Positions 25,590 to 35,163 of a stretch of DNA of 42,693 bases are shown here, piece after piece; the stretch's first letter is position 1, and every line of letters begins with the position of its first letter. Made by a program: the position numbers and the translations under genes. Below the pieces are notes generated by a model. That model searched no databases, was not told the DNA's origin, and was given only the letters and a program-made list of their open reading frames with translations. Source of the DNA: Candidatus Nanopelagicales bacterium (GTDB lineage Bacteria > Actinomycetota > Actinomycetes > S36-B12 > CAIYMF01); assembly GCA_025351185.1 (NCBI GenBank), contig JANXWJ010000243.1, positions 1 to 42,693 on the forward strand, in the 5' to 3' direction.

Positions 25590-25604
25590 CGGGACGGCCG
25601 CCGG

Positions 25605-25657
25605 TGCGTGAAGGGCGCGTGAGTTGCGCCTATCGCACGCTGGGGCACATTCACCGG
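25605..25657. repeat. REP-like palindromic unit, direct copy 2
   Basis: The second direct copy, differing from copy 1 at only a few bases (for example GCGTGAG for GCCCGAG). It ends about 50 bases before the stop codon of the minus-strand DUF349 gene. No gene is visible in 25420-25705 apart from these repeats and a C-rich stretch at 25420-25468. Confidence 0.75.
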
Positions 25658-25705
25658 TTTAGCCGGGGAGCGCGCGAGCTGGGGAGTGGGGGCGCTGATG
25701 GGGGG

Positions 25706-27763
25706 TCAGGCGCCGAACTCGGCTGCTGCTTTCTGGGCGGCGTCGAGGAGGGCCTTCGTGGTGGTGATGCGGCTGTCGGCGTCTGCGACCTTACGCGTGT
25801 CACCTGCGGCCTCGGCAGCGGCGCGCTGCTTCTCGAGCTTGGTGAGCGATCCCTGGAACTGCTCGACCGTCGCCTCGGCTCGGGCCCGGGCCTCGGGGTT
25901 GGTACGCCGCCACTGGTCCTGCTCGCCGCTGCGCAGCTTCTCCTCGACCTTGCGCAGCCGGGCCTCGATGCGCTCCTTGTCGCCGCGGGGAACGTGACCG
26001 ACCTGCTCCCACTTCTCCTGGATGGAGCGCAGCGTCGACTTCGCTGACTTGAGGTCGGCGGTGAGGATCGCCTCGGCTTGTACGAGGAGGGCTTCCTTCG
26101 CGGCGAGGTTCTCCGCGAAACCGGCGTCGCGCTGACCCAGAGCGGCGTTGCGGGCGCTGAAGAAGGAGTCCTGGGCCGCACGGAAGCGGGTCCAGAGCTC
26201 GTCCTCGTCGGCCTTGCCCGCACGGCCTGAGGCCTTCCAGCGGGCCATCAGGTCGCGGTAGGAGCCGGCGGTCGCGCCCCAATCGGTGGAGCCAGACAGC
26301 GCCTCAGCCTCCGCGACCAGCGACTCCTTGACCTGCTTGGCCTCGCCACGCTCGCTGTCGAGGCGCGCGAAGTACTGCCGACGGTGCTTGTCGAACTGCG
26401 AGCGCGCGTGGCTGAACCGCTTCCAGAGCGCCTGCTCGCCGGCACGGTCGGCCCTCGGCGCGCTCTTCCAGTCGTCGAGCAACGTCTTGAACCGGTCGCC
26501 CGTGGACTTCCACTGCGTCGACTGCGCGAGCGCCTCGGCCTCGGCCACGATGGCTTCACGAGCAGCGAGCGCGGCGGCCTTGGCCACTGCGCGCAGCTCG
26601 GCCGCTGCGGCGCGACGCTCCACGACGAGCGCGTCGAGAGCGTCAACCCGTGCGGTGAGCGACGCGAGGTCGCCGACCATCGACGGCGACACGAGCGACT
26701 CACGAGCCCGCTTCACGACGGCACCGGCCTGCTCGGGAGCGGCCTTGCCCTCCGCGAGGCGGCGCGCGGCGAGGTCGACCTCGACGGAGAGGTCGTCGTA
26801 CTTGCGGACGAAGAAGGCCAGGCCCTCGGTCGGCGTGCCAGCAGCCCACTGACCGACAGGCTGCTCGGTGCCGTCGGCCAGCGTCACGTGCACCGTGCCA
26901 TCGTCGTCGACGCGCCCGAACGTGTGCGAGTCGGTAGGAGCAGGCACCGGGGCTTCATCGGCGTCGAGCTCCGGCCCGGTGGTCGCGGGCGCCGGAGGCG
27001 CCGTCGCGGCCGTGTCCGGGCCGATCGCGACCGGTCGCGGCGGAGCCGGGCGGGTCAGACCCGCGAGGGCCGCCGGGCTCGGTCGCGGCCCCGGGCGGGG
27101 TGCGTTGCTGTCGGGGACGCTCGCAGGTGCGGGAGGCGCTGCCACAGCAGGCTCCGCGGTCACTGGCACGTCGGTCGTCGGGGATGCGCTCGCCGCAGCG
27201 GCAACGTCAAAGTCCGGGGCAGCAGCCGCGACGCCCCCGGCCACAGCAGGTGCGGGCTCCGGTACGGGGACCTCGTCCTGGACAGTTTCGACGCTCTCGA
27301 CCGCGGGCTCGATGGCCGCGGGCTCGGCGACTTCGGGCTCGACGGCCGCAACCTCGACGACCTGGGGCACTACGCCCTCCGGAACGGCGGTCTGAGCCTC
27401 GACGGGCTCAGCGACCACGAGATCAGCGACCACGAGCACAGCGACCACGGGCTCAGCGACCACGGGCTCAGCGACCACGGGCTCACCAACGACGGGCGCG
27501 GCCGCGACGGTGTCGGCGGGCACTGCGGCGCCCACAACTGCAGCCGGTCCCGGCGTTTCGGCCCCAGTGGGCGTCGCCACGGAGCCGCTGGCGCTGCGGC
27601 CTGACTGGGTCAGCACGACGAGCACTGCTGCCAGATCGTCGCTGCCGCCGGCCGTGGCCGGCGTCGCCGCTGCGGTCGGAGCCGGCGGCGCTGCCGCTGC
27701 GGGGTCCGCAGCGGGGACGTCCGTCGGATCGGGAAAGGCGTCGGTGCTCGTGGTGTCGCTCAT
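25706..27763 (-). CDS. DUF349-repeat protein with long disordered N-terminus
   Basis: A 685-residue cytoplasmic protein. The first 290 or so residues are Ala/Pro/Val/Glu-rich, probably disordered, and include six near-identical five-residue units of EPVVA type. The C-terminal 390 residues hold several DUF349 helical repeats, each with a conserved Trp (for example LLDDWKSAPRADRAGEQALWKRFSHAR, shown in part as WKRFSHAR, and RWKASGRAGKADEDELWTRF). DUF349 has no agreed function. ATG 27763 is preferred over GTG 27775 because the latter has GAGG almost touching it. It lies 15 nt downstream of the cyclophilin gene on the same strand, so the two probably form an operon. Confidence 0.85.
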   Translation of the reverse strand: MSDTTSTDAFPDPTDVPAADPAAAAPPAPTAAATPATAGGSDDLAAVLVVLTQSGRSASGSVATPTGAETPGPAAVVGAAVPADTVAAAPVVGEPVVAEPVVAEPVVAVLVVADLVVAEPVEAQTAVPEGVVPQVVEVAAVEPEVAEPAAIEPAVESVETVQDEVPVPEPAPAVAGGVAAAAPDFDVAAAASASPTTDVPVTAEPAVAAPPAPASVPDSNAPRPGPRPSPAALAGLTRPAPPRPVAIGPDTAATAPPAPATTGPELDADEAPVPAPTDSHTFGRVDDDGTVHVTLADGTEQPVGQWAAGTPTEGLAFFVRKYDDLSVEVDLAARRLAEGKAAPEQAGAVVKRARESLVSPSMVGDLASLTARVDALDALVVERRAAAAELRAVAKAAALAAREAIVAEAEALAQSTQWKSTGDRFKTLLDDWKSAPRADRAGEQALWKRFSHARSQFDKHRRQYFARLDSERGEAKQVKESLVAEAEALSGSTDWGATAGSYRDLMARWKASGRAGKADEDELWTRFRAAQDSFFSARNAALGQRDAGFAENLAAKEALLVQAEAILTADLKSAKSTLRSIQEKWEQVGHVPRGDKERIEARLRKVEEKLRSGEQDQWRRTNPEARARAEATVEQFQGSLTKLEKQRAAAEAAGDTRKVADADSRITTTKALLDAAQKAAAEFGA
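27401..27490. repeat. 15-bp tandem repeat, six units, inside the DUF349 gene
   Basis: Six 15-bp units of the type CACGGGCTCAGCGAC, in frame with the minus-strand gene and encoding the pentapeptide EPVVA with small changes. Copies 4 and 5 are identical, so copy number may vary between strains. Confidence 0.85.
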
Positions 27764-27778
27764 GTCCTGGTTCACTCC

Positions 27779-28636
27779 TCAGCCGGCCTGCGTCGCGCGG
27801 GTCGATGCCTTCGTGATGACGATCTTCTGGTTGGGGGCTCCGTCGCCCGCGCCAGTCTTCTCTCCTGCAGCTGCGACGCGGGTGACCACGTCGAGACCGG
27901 ACACCACCTTGCCCCAGATCGTGTAGCTAGGCCCGAGTGTTGTGTCCTTGTAGACGATGAAGAACTGGCTGCCGCCTGTGCCGGCGCCAGCGTTGGCCAT
28001 CGCGACGGTGCCCGCGGGGTAGTTGTTGGCGCCGTCCTTGGGGAGGTTCTCATCCGGGATCGAATAGCCCGGGCCCCCCTGGCCGTTGTTGGTCGGGCTG
28101 CCGCACTGGAGCACGAAGATGCCCTTGGTCGTGAGGCGGAAGCAGTCCGAGTCGGTGTAGAAGGCCTGGGCGGCCAGGAACGCCATCGACTGCGTCGTCT
28201 TGGGCGCGGCCGCCGGATCCATCTGCAGGACGATCTCGCCGCAGTTGGTGGTCAGGGACAGGAAGGTCGGCGTGTCAGTGGGCAGCGAGGTGCCGCCCGG
28301 AGCCGGCCACGTCGCGGTCTTGGTCGTGGCGGCGGGCGCGGTGGTGCACCCCTTGACGGGTGCCGTGGACGCCGACCCGCTGGGGGAGGCGCTGGCGCTG
28401 CTGCTCGCCGACGCTGAGGCCGACGCGGAGATTGACGGCGACGCGGCCGGGGCCGAGTCCCCTCGTGACGACAGGACGACCACGGCGACGGCTCCGAGCA
28501 CCACGACGAGGCCGGCCACGACCGCGAGCACCCGGTTGCGCTGCTTGCGCTGCGCCTCACGCTCGATCCGACGCTGCTGCTGACGCTCGTACTTGTCGCG
28601 TGCCAGTTCACGTTCACGCTTGTTGCTGCTCGACAC
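27779..28636 (-). CDS. Membrane-anchored cyclophilin-type peptidyl-prolyl isomerase
   Basis: A 285-residue protein: a very basic cytoplasmic N-terminus (SNKRERELARDKYERQQQRR), one membrane helix (about 37-56), a Ser/Ala-rich linker (about 61-92) and an extracytoplasmic cyclophilin domain that should speed proline isomerisation in exported proteins. Domain marks are IFVLQCGSPT, GGPGYSIPDENL, VAMANAGAGTGGSQFFI and YTIWGKVVSGLDVV. The catalytic Arg is kept in CFRLTT, but Phe stands where actinobacterial relatives usually have His. The mycobacterial counterpart by position is Rv2582. GTG 28636 has GGGAG nine bases upstream; the longer open frame upstream has no signal and crosses the promoter. 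Confidence 0.9.
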   Translation of the reverse strand: MSSSNKRERELARDKYERQQQRRIEREAQRKQRNRVLAVVAGLVVVLGAVAVVVLSSRGDSAPAASPSISASASASASSSASASPSGSASTAPVKGCTTAPAATTKTATWPAPGGTSLPTDTPTFLSLTTNCGEIVLQMDPAAAPKTTQSMAFLAAQAFYTDSDCFRLTTKGIFVLQCGSPTNNGQGGPGYSIPDENLPKDGANNYPAGTVAMANAGAGTGGSQFFIVYKDTTLGPSYTIWGKVVSGLDVVTRVAAAGEKTGAGDGAPNQKIVITKASTRATQAG

Positions 28637-28700
28637 GCTCCGAGGCTCCCGTCTCGTTCGCGGTGACACTGTGCTGACGTGACACTCCGCACCCGGCCCG

Positions 28701-28706
28701 AGTGTA
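28701..28706 (-). promoter_or_regulatory. Putative -10 element for the cyclophilin-DUF349 operon
   Basis: Read on the minus strand this is TACACT, about 65 bases upstream of the cyclophilin GTG. It is divergent from the hydrolase promoter at 28745. Confidence 0.4.
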
Positions 28707-28744
28707 GGGACGACTACCCGGGCGACCGCCAGCGGGGCGGCGGG

Positions 28745-28750
28745 TAGGCT
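28745..28750 (+). promoter_or_regulatory. Putative -10 element for the MBL hydrolase-hisS-aspS operon
   Basis: TAGGCT, the same hexamer found before rarA, 61 bases before the chosen hydrolase start. Confidence 0.45.
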
Positions 28751-28810
28751 CTGCGTGTCGGCGGTGATCACCCCGGCCACCCCGTGCCCGACGCCTGGAG
28801 GCCTCCGCCC

Positions 28811-29521
28811 GTGCTCGTCGTCGGCTTCCCTGCGGGCCCCTGGGGCACCAACTGCTACGTCATCGCGCCCCAGGCCGGTGAGCAGTGCGTGATCGTCGAC
28901 CCAGGTAAGGACTCCATCGATGGCATCGAGGAGGCCCTAGGCGAGCACGGGCTGGAGCCCGTGGCGGTCCTGCTCACCCACGGTCACATCGACCATGTCT
29001 GGTCGGTGGTCCCCGTCTGCGGGGCCCGCGGCATCCCGGCCTACCTGCACCCGGACGACCGAGGCATGCTCAGCGACCCGATGTCAGGCATCAGCGAGCA
29101 GACCCGCGAGGCGCTGGCGGCCCTGACCAGCGACCGGCTGCCCGCGAGCGAGCCCGACGACCTGCGACTGCTCAGCGACGGCGTGGAGCTCGAGCTGGCC
29201 GGCTTGCGTCTCGTCGTCGAGCACGCGCCGGGGCACACCCGCGGCTCGGTGATGTTCCGACGCGAGGGCGAGCTCGGCGTGCCCCCGCTCCTGCTCTCGG
29301 GCGATGTGCTCTTCGAGGGCTCGATCGGGCGCACCGACCTGCCCGGCGGCGACCACGCGGCGATGCTGCGCAGCCTCACGACGAAGGTGCTGCCGCTCGA
29401 CGACGAGACCGTCGTGCTGCCCGGTCACGGCGAGACCACCACAGTGGGTCGCGAGCGGCTCACCAACCCCTACCTAACGGCGCTCGCCGAGACGTCAGCC
29501 GCCCCGCGCCGGGGGCTGTGA
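28811..29521 (+). CDS. MBL-fold metallo-hydrolase (glyoxalase II-like)
   Basis: A 236-residue metallo-beta-lactamase-fold hydrolase. The zinc motif THGHIDH supplies His57, His59, Asp61 and His62; further ligands are in HAPGHTRGS, GDVLFEGSIGRTDL and LPGHGETT. The pattern fits the hydroxyacylglutathione hydrolase group, though the thiol in actinobacteria would be mycothiol or another; the substrate is unproven. GTG 28811 is chosen for GGAGG nine bases upstream; GTG 28784 would add nine residues but has no ribosome site. The stop overlaps hisS by one base. Rv2581c is the positional equivalent. Confidence 0.9.
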   Translation: MLVVGFPAGPWGTNCYVIAPQAGEQCVIVDPGKDSIDGIEEALGEHGLEPVAVLLTHGHIDHVWSVVPVCGARGIPAYLHPDDRGMLSDPMSGISEQTREALAALTSDRLPASEPDDLRLLSDGVELELAGLRLVVEHAPGHTRGSVMFRREGELGVPPLLLSGDVLFEGSIGRTDLPGGDHAAMLRSLTTKVLPLDDETVVLPGHGETTTVGRERLTNPYLTALAETSAAPRRGL

Positions 29522-30873
29522 TGAGCCGCCCCGCCGCGCTGTCCGGGTTTCCCGAGTGGCTGCCCTCCGAGCGCATCGTCGAGCTTGCGATCCTCGACAC
29601 GGTGCGTCGCGTGTTCGAGCTGCACGGCTTCTCCTCGTTGGAGACTCGTGCGGTCGAGCCGCTCGAGCAGATGCTGCGCAAGGGCGAGATTGACAAGGAG
29701 GTCTACGTCCTGCGGCGGCTGCACGCCGCGAGCGACGAGGGAGACGCCGGTCTCGCACTGCACTTCGACCTCACCGTGCCGTTCGCCCGCTATGTGCTGC
29801 AGAACGCCGGGCATCTGGAGTTCCCGTTCCGCCGCTATCAGATCCAGAAGGCGTGGCGCGGCGAGCGACCCCAGGAGGGGCGCTATCGCGAGTTCACCCA
29901 GGCCGACATCGACATCGTGGGCCGAGACACCCTCGCCTTCCACCACGAGGTCGAGGTCGCGCTGGTCATGGCGCAGGTCTTCCGTGAGCTGCCGTGCCCG
30001 CAGGCGGTCATCCTGGTCAACAACCGCAAGCTCGCGGAGGGTTTCTTCCTCGGCGCGGGGGCCAGCGATGCCGCCGCTGCCATGCGGGCCATCGACAAGC
30101 TCGACAAGATCGGGCCGCTGAAGGTCGCGGCGCTCCTCGAGTCCGAGGCCGGGCTGCCGGCCGAGGGCGCTCAGCAGTGCCTGGACATGGCTGCCATCCG
30201 GAGCGAGGACACCTCGTTCGTCGAGCGGGTGCGCGCTCTCGGCGTCGAGCACCCGTTGCTCGACGAAGGGCTCGCGGCCCTCGCTGCGGTCGTTGGTGCG
30301 GCTCACGAACGCATGCCCGGGGCGCTCGTCGCCGACCTGAAGATCGCACGCGGTCTCGACTACTACACCGGCACGGTCTATGAGACCCAGCTCACCGGCT
30401 ACGAGTCGTTTGGATCGGTCTGCTCCGGCGGTCGCTACGACTCCCTCGCCAGCGACGGCAAGACCACCTATCCCGGTGTCGGCATCTCCCTCGGCGTGAG
30501 CCGGCTCATGGGAGTGCTCGTCGGTCGCGGGCTCGTCACTGCGAGCCGCTCGGTGCCGACCTGCGTGCTGGTCGCGGTGAGCGACGAGGAGTCCCGGCGT
30601 ACGTCTGACGACATCGCGGCAGCCTTGCGGGCTCGGGGGATCAGCACCGAGGTCGCGCCCAAGGCCGACAAGTTCGGCAAGCAGATCCGTCACGCCGACC
30701 GTCGCGGGATTCCCTACGTCTGGTTCCTCGACGCCGACGGCGTCCACTCCGTCAAAGACATCCGCAGCGGCGACCAGGAGACGGCCGACCCGGCCACCTG
30801 GAGCCCACCGCAGGAGGACCTCCACCCGAGCGTCCGCCTGGCCAGCCCCGAGAACGAGGAGAACCACCCGTGA
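29521..30873 (+). CDS. hisS: Histidine--tRNA ligase
   Basis: A 450-residue class II synthetase charging tRNA-His. Catalytic-core marks are [11 protein letters not shown], the motif 2 region [20 protein letters not shown], and the histidine-specific [10 protein letters not shown] with GGRYDSL. The C-terminal 100 residues form the HGTP anticodon-binding domain ([21 protein letters not shown]). GGGGG precedes the ATG closely. The stop overlaps the aspS start by 4 nt, so hisS and aspS are translated together. Confidence 0.96.
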   Translation: MSRPAALSGFPEWLPSERIVELAILDTVRRVFELHGFSSLETRAVEPLEQMLRKGEIDKEVYVLRRLHAASDEGDAGLALHFDLTVPFARYVLQNAGHLEFPFRRYQIQKAWRGERPQEGRYREFTQADIDIVGRDTLAFHHEVEVALVMAQVFRELPCPQAVILVNNRKLAEGFFLGAGASDAAAAMRAIDKLDKIGPLKVAALLESEAGLPAEGAQQCLDMAAIRSEDTSFVERVRALGVEHPLLDEGLAALAAVVGAAHERMPGALVADLKIARGLDYYTGTVYETQLTGYESFGSVCSGGRYDSLASDGKTTYPGVGISLGVSRLMGVLVGRGLVTASRSVPTCVLVAVSDEESRRTSDDIAAALRARGISTEVAPKADKFGKQIRHADRRGIPYVWFLDADGVHSVKDIRSGDQETADPATWSPPQEDLHPSVRLASPENEENHP

Positions 30874-32669
30874 TCCGCACGCACACCGCCGGAAGCCTCC
30901 GGTCGGAGCACGTCGGTCAGACCGTCACCCTCGCCGGCTGGGTCGCGCGTCGCCGCGATCACGGGGGAGTCGCCTTCCTCGACCTGCGCGACGCGTCCGG
31001 GGTGGTGCAGGTCGTGGTCCGCGACGCCGACGTCGCCCACCCGCTGCGCAGCGAGTTCTGCGTGAAGGTCACCGGCACGGTCTCGGCGCGCCCGGACGGC
31101 AACGCCAACGCGGAGCTGCCCACCGGCGAGATCGAGGTCGTCACCGAGTCGCTCGAGGTGCTGAGCACGTCGGCACCGCTGCCGTTCCCCATCGACGAGC
31201 ACGTGGAGGTGGGGGAGGAGGCGCGGCTGCGCCACCGCTATCTCGACCTGCGTCGTCCTGCGCCCGCAGCGGCGATCCGGCTGCGCAGCCAGGTCAGCCG
31301 CGCTGCCCGCGAGGTGCTCTACACCCACGACTTCGTCGAGATCGAGACCCCGACCCTCACCCGCTCGACACCGGAGGGTGCCCGAGACTTCCTGGTGCCC
31401 GCGCGCCTGCGTCCGGGTTCCTGGTACGCCCTCCCGCAGAGCCCTCAGCTGTTCAAGCAGCTGCTCATGGTCGCGGGCATGGAGCGCTACTTCCAGATCG
31501 CGCGCTGCTATCGCGACGAGGACTTCAGGGCCGACCGGCAGCCGGAGTTCACCCAGCTCGACATCGAGATGAGCTTCGTCGACCAGGACGACGTCATCGC
31601 GATCGGCGAGGCGGTCGTGACGTCGTTGTGGAAGCTCATCGGCCACGAGATCGCCACGCCCATCCCGCGGATGACCTACTCCGAGTCGATGGCTCGCTAT
31701 GGCAACGACAAGCCCGACCTGCGCTTCGGCCACGAGCTCGTCGAGTGCACCGACTACTTCCTCGACACCCCGTTCCGGGTGTTCCAGGCGCCCTACGTCG
31801 GTGCCGTCGTGATGCCCGGCGGCGCCTCCCAGCCGCGCAAGACCCTCGACGCATGGCAGGACTGGGCCAAGCAGCGCGGCGCCCGCGGTCTCGCCTACGT
31901 CCTCGTCGGTGACGACGGTGAGCTCGGCGGCCCCGTGGCCAAGAACCTCAGCGACACCGAGCGTGCGGGACTCGCCGCTCGCGTCGGTGCCAGCCCCGGT
32001 GACTGCGTGTTCTTCGCTGCGGGCGAGACCACGCCGTCGCGTGCGCTCCTCGGTGCGGCGCGCCTCGAGATCGGCAAGCGCTGCGGCCTCATCGACGACT
32101 CGGCGTGGGAGTTCGTCTGGATCGTCGACGCTCCGCTGTTCGAGCCGTCGTCGAAGGCGACCGACAGCGGCGACGTCGCTGTGGGCAGCGGTGCGTGGAC
32201 TGCGGTGCACCACGCGTTCACCTCGCCCAAGCCCGAGTGGATCGACACCTTCGAGCAGGACCCGGGTGCGGCGCTCGCCTACGCCTACGACCTCGTGTGC
32301 AACGGCAACGAGATCGGCGGCGGGTCGATCCGTATCCACAGCCGCGACGTGCAGCAGCGGGTCTTCGCGATGATGGGGCTCTCGGCGGAGGAGCAGCAGG
32401 ACAAGTTCGGTTTCCTGCTCGACGCCTTCGCGTTCGGTCCACCGCCGCACGGCGGCATCGCCTTCGGGTGGGACCGCATCTGCGCGCTGCTGTCGCGCAT
32501 GGACTCGATCCGCGAGGTGATCGCGTTCCCGAAGACCGGTGGCGGCTACGACCCGCTGACCGCTGCGCCGACCCCCATCACCGCGGCCCAGCGCAAGGAG
32601 GCCGGCGTCGACGCGGTCGCACCGGTCGCGGGTGACTCGGTGGGCGAGGTCCCGACCGCCGAAGGCTGA
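30870..32669 (+). CDS. aspS: Aspartate--tRNA ligase (probably non-discriminating)
   Basis: A 599-residue bacterial-type AspRS. It has the N-terminal OB-fold anticodon domain ([20 protein letters not shown]), the class II core ([20 protein letters not shown] and [20 protein letters not shown]), a GAD insertion domain, and a C-terminal motif 3 in the form [10 protein letters not shown]. Actinobacteria commonly lack AsnRS and use this enzyme for both tRNA-Asp and tRNA-Asn with GatCAB correction; whether that holds here cannot be seen from the window. Confidence 0.95.
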   Translation: MIRTHTAGSLRSEHVGQTVTLAGWVARRRDHGGVAFLDLRDASGVVQVVVRDADVAHPLRSEFCVKVTGTVSARPDGNANAELPTGEIEVVTESLEVLSTSAPLPFPIDEHVEVGEEARLRHRYLDLRRPAPAAAIRLRSQVSRAAREVLYTHDFVEIETPTLTRSTPEGARDFLVPARLRPGSWYALPQSPQLFKQLLMVAGMERYFQIARCYRDEDFRADRQPEFTQLDIEMSFVDQDDVIAIGEAVVTSLWKLIGHEIATPIPRMTYSESMARYGNDKPDLRFGHELVECTDYFLDTPFRVFQAPYVGAVVMPGGASQPRKTLDAWQDWAKQRGARGLAYVLVGDDGELGGPVAKNLSDTERAGLAARVGASPGDCVFFAAGETTPSRALLGAARLEIGKRCGLIDDSAWEFVWIVDAPLFEPSSKATDSGDVAVGSGAWTAVHHAFTSPKPEWIDTFEQDPGAALAYAYDLVCNGNEIGGGSIRIHSRDVQQRVFAMMGLSAEEQQDKFGFLLDAFAFGPPPHGGIAFGWDRICALLSRMDSIREVIAFPKTGGGYDPLTAAPTPITAAQRKEAGVDAVAPVAGDSVGEVPTAEG

Positions 32670-32731
32670 TCCGGCGGGGCCGACCCGTTCCGCTCGCCTG
32701 GCGACACTCGGTCCGCCACAGGGCTGATCCG

Positions 32732-34199
32732 GTGTCGACGCTGGGCAAGGCGGTCAGGGTCACCACCGACGACATCGTGCGTCAGGGGAAGGTCGACGGC
32801 GTGCACGTGGTGTTCTCCACACCTCGGCGCCAGGACAGCCCGAATGGAGCATCGACCAGACGGCCAATCTGTCCGACGGTACGGATGCGGTGTACCTGCT
32901 CGTGGTGCGCTGGGTGGTGGGTCCCACCATCGTGTCGACGGTGCTCGCGGCCATGTTCGGCACCTCGCCGATCCTCGCGCTCTTCCAGGTGCCCGCGTGG
33001 TTCATCGGGCAGCTCCCGATGATCTTGCAGCTGGTCATCTTTCTGTTCATCGCTGTCGCGCAGCTCGGCCTCATCTTCTGGTTCCTCTCCCGCGGTGGTG
33101 TCGACGTGATTTTCCCCGACGACGTGAAGACGCGCTTCGACGACGTCTGGGGCAGGACAAGGTCGTCGAGCGAGTGCGGGAGAACATCGTCTTGATGGAG
33201 AACCCGGAAGAGATCGAGGCCAAGGGCGGCTATGTCCCCGGCGGGATCCTGCTCTCGGGTCCGCCCGGCACCGGCAAGACGCTCATCACTGAGGCAGTCC
33301 CCGGCGAGACCGGCAAGCCCTATGTCTTCGTCGATCCGGGCGCCTTCATCAACATGTTCATGGGTGTCGGGTCCTCAAGGTCAAGGGGCTGTTCCGCAAG
33401 TTGTCGCTGCGCCAGGGCGGCGTCATCGTCTTCTTCGACGAGGCCGACATCCTGGGCAGCCGCGGCGGCGCGGTGAGCCAGGCGAGACGCGCCGAGCTGA
33501 TGGGGGAGCGCACCCCGTGGGACGCGCTCAACGGCGCCACGTCCAACGGAGGGCACTACGTCTTCGCGCAGGCGCAGCACTACCTCGCGGCCTCCGACCT
33601 CGCCGACCGGCAGCTCTTCGTGCCGACCGGTGGCAACGGCGGTGGCGGTGGCATGGGCACGCTGCAGGCGCTGGCTACGGAGCTGGTCAGTCCGAAGAAG
33701 CCGCGAGGCTTCGTCAACCGTGTTGTACGACGGACTCTCGGCATGCGGCCGAAGCCACCGCCGAAGTACCGCATCCTCGTGATGATGGCGAGCGACATGC
33801 CCGGTGCGCTCGACCCGGCGCTGTTGCGGCCGGGTCGCATCGACCGGATCTATCGCATGGGATACCCGAGCAAGGATCAACCGCCGTGAGGTGCTCGCGG
33901 TGACGCACGCGCTCGAGGCGCACAAGACGCTCTCGGGCGAGGACGTCGCAGCCGTGATCGAAGGCACCCACGGGCCCCTCGTCGACGGCGTCGGCTATCT
34001 CGGGACCGACTTCACCGCCAGCCTCGAGGACTACCACCGCCAGGCCGTGCAGGCGCACAAGGTGGTCCACGACGCCCGCCGTCGCTCCCGTCCCTCCCCG
34101 AACCCCTCGCCGCCTCACGCATCACCAGCACCTGAACGTCCTCGAGTTACCGCCCCAATCCGCACTTTCAGGGCCCCACACTGCGGATCAGGGCGGTAG
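32732..34199 (+). pseudogene. Frameshifted FtsH-like AAA ATPase
   Basis: Parts of one AAA protein lie in successive frames. N-terminal remnant from GTG 32732; then, in another frame from about 32842, hydrophobic helices (VGPTIVSTVLAAMFG and LQLVIFLFIAVAQLGLIFWF) up to FDDVWG. One base is missing near 33152, after which GQDKVVERVRENI and Walker A GPPGTGKT appear. A second single-base loss near 33372 precedes VIVFFDEADILGSRGG (Walker B) and ALDPALLRPGRIDRI. A third shift near 33885 leads to the C-terminal remnant (REVLAV, HGPLVDGVGYL). No HExxH protease site is present, so the ancestor was probably an ATPase-only FtsH relative, and part of the lid domain looks deleted. At least three shifts make sequencing error unlikely. 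Confidence 0.85.
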
Positions 34200-34202
34200 C
34201 TC
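34144..34202. repeat. 21-bp imperfect inverted repeat; bidirectional terminator or REP element
   Basis: Left arm 34144-34164 and right arm 34182-34202 pair at 18 of 21 positions around a 17-base loop. It lies six bases past the stop of the minus-strand acetyltransferase and at the end of the AAA pseudogene, a typical place for a bidirectional terminator or a palindromic intergenic repeat. Its sequence is unrelated to the repeats at 25.5 kb. Confidence 0.75.
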
Positions 34203-34208
34203 GGGTCC

Positions 34209-35042
34209 TTACCCGGACGGGTGCTGGGTGAGGGGACCGGAGGTCTGGCCTCGTACGCAGGTGAAGCCGAGGGCGGTGTAGACGCGGCGAGCGGGGTCGT
34301 TATCGGCGTACATCCCGAGGCTGACGGCGGGCTTTCCTGCCGCGAGGGCGTCGGCGGTGACCTGTCCGCAGAGTGCCTTGGCGAGCGAACGGCCCCGGCG
34401 GTCCGGGTGCGTCGCCACGTCGTTCAGGTGGGCGGCGCCCGACCTGTGCAGGGTCTCGGCGAGCAGTGCAGCCAGGCCACCGGTGTCGGGCAGCCCGCCC
34501 TCGGGGTCCTCGATCGCCGCCCAGCGGGTCACGCGCGGGTCTCCCGGGCTGATGGGAGCCGAGGGCGAGGCGAGCCCGAGCAGCAGCGGGATGCGCGGGT
34601 CGCTCTCGTCGAGGTTGACGACCCTGAGCGCGTCGGCGTACGTCGTCACCACCGGTGCGGGCGCGACATCGGTCCACCAGAAGTCCCACTGCCAGGCCTC
34701 GGGTGAGGTGAGCTCCGCCGGAAGCAGCTCGCGGCCCCCGCGGCTCACCGTCACTCCGGTCACCGGGTTGCCGGCGGCTGCTGACTCCGCGGCAAGGTCG
34801 ACGAGCAGGCCCACGGCGACAGCGATGTCGACCGACGAGCCCGGGTCCGCGGCGAGGGAGGTGATCCAGGTGACCGCGCGGTGCGGGTGCAGGCTCACGT
34901 AGGCGGCGCCTCGCCCCGGCTCGGTCCGGACCCGGGACAGCCCGCCCGGGTCGATCTCGAATCGGACGAAGGCATCGTGGTCGAGGGCCGAGAGCAGCTC
35001 CGCGTGGAGCTCGCGCTGGTGGTCGTCCGGTGCGGGTGTCAC
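34209..35042 (-). CDS. GNAT-family N-acetyltransferase
   Basis: A 277-residue protein with a C-terminal GNAT domain: NDVATHPDRRGRSLAKALCG contains the acetyl-CoA-binding RxxGxxA-type loop, and LGMYADNDPARRVYTALGF is the usual end of the fold. The N-terminal 180 residues are less conserved and may be a second, degenerate acetyltransferase lobe. The substrate is unknown. GTG 35042 is chosen for its AGGG site nine bases upstream; an ATG at 35084 lies in frame. It is the only intact gene between the AAA pseudogene and rarA, and no neighbour suggests its target. Confidence 0.8.
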   Translation of the reverse strand: MTPAPDDHQRELHAELLSALDHDAFVRFEIDPGGLSRVRTEPGRGAAYVSLHPHRAVTWITSLAADPGSSVDIAVAVGLLVDLAAESAAAGNPVTGVTVSRGGRELLPAELTSPEAWQWDFWWTDVAPAPVVTTYADALRVVNLDESDPRIPLLLGLASPSAPISPGDPRVTRWAAIEDPEGGLPDTGGLAALLAETLHRSGAAHLNDVATHPDRRGRSLAKALCGQVTADALAAGKPAVSLGMYADNDPARRVYTALGFTCVRGQTSGPLTQHPSG

Positions 35043-35163
35043 ACGACCAACCCTGGCAGATGACGACGCAGGGCCCACCGGCACATGCTCGAGGCCGTGG
35101 CACTGCTCCTGGGGGATGCGGCCCCAGAGGATCCTCCTTGCCTCCTGGGCAGAAAACTAGACA

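Noticed and set aside
25537-25657. CRISPR-like array
   Set aside because: Only two direct copies of 53 bases with one short spacer and an inverted third copy, and no cas genes. It fits REP-like palindromes better.
27401-27490. Short tandem repeats as a regulatory array
   Set aside because: The 15-bp unit is in frame within the DUF349 coding sequence and encodes a peptide repeat, so it is protein low complexity.
32842-33900. Programmed frameshifting in the AAA gene
   Set aside because: No slippery heptamer precedes the shifts, there are several of them, and part of the C-terminal region is missing. Decay is the simpler reading.
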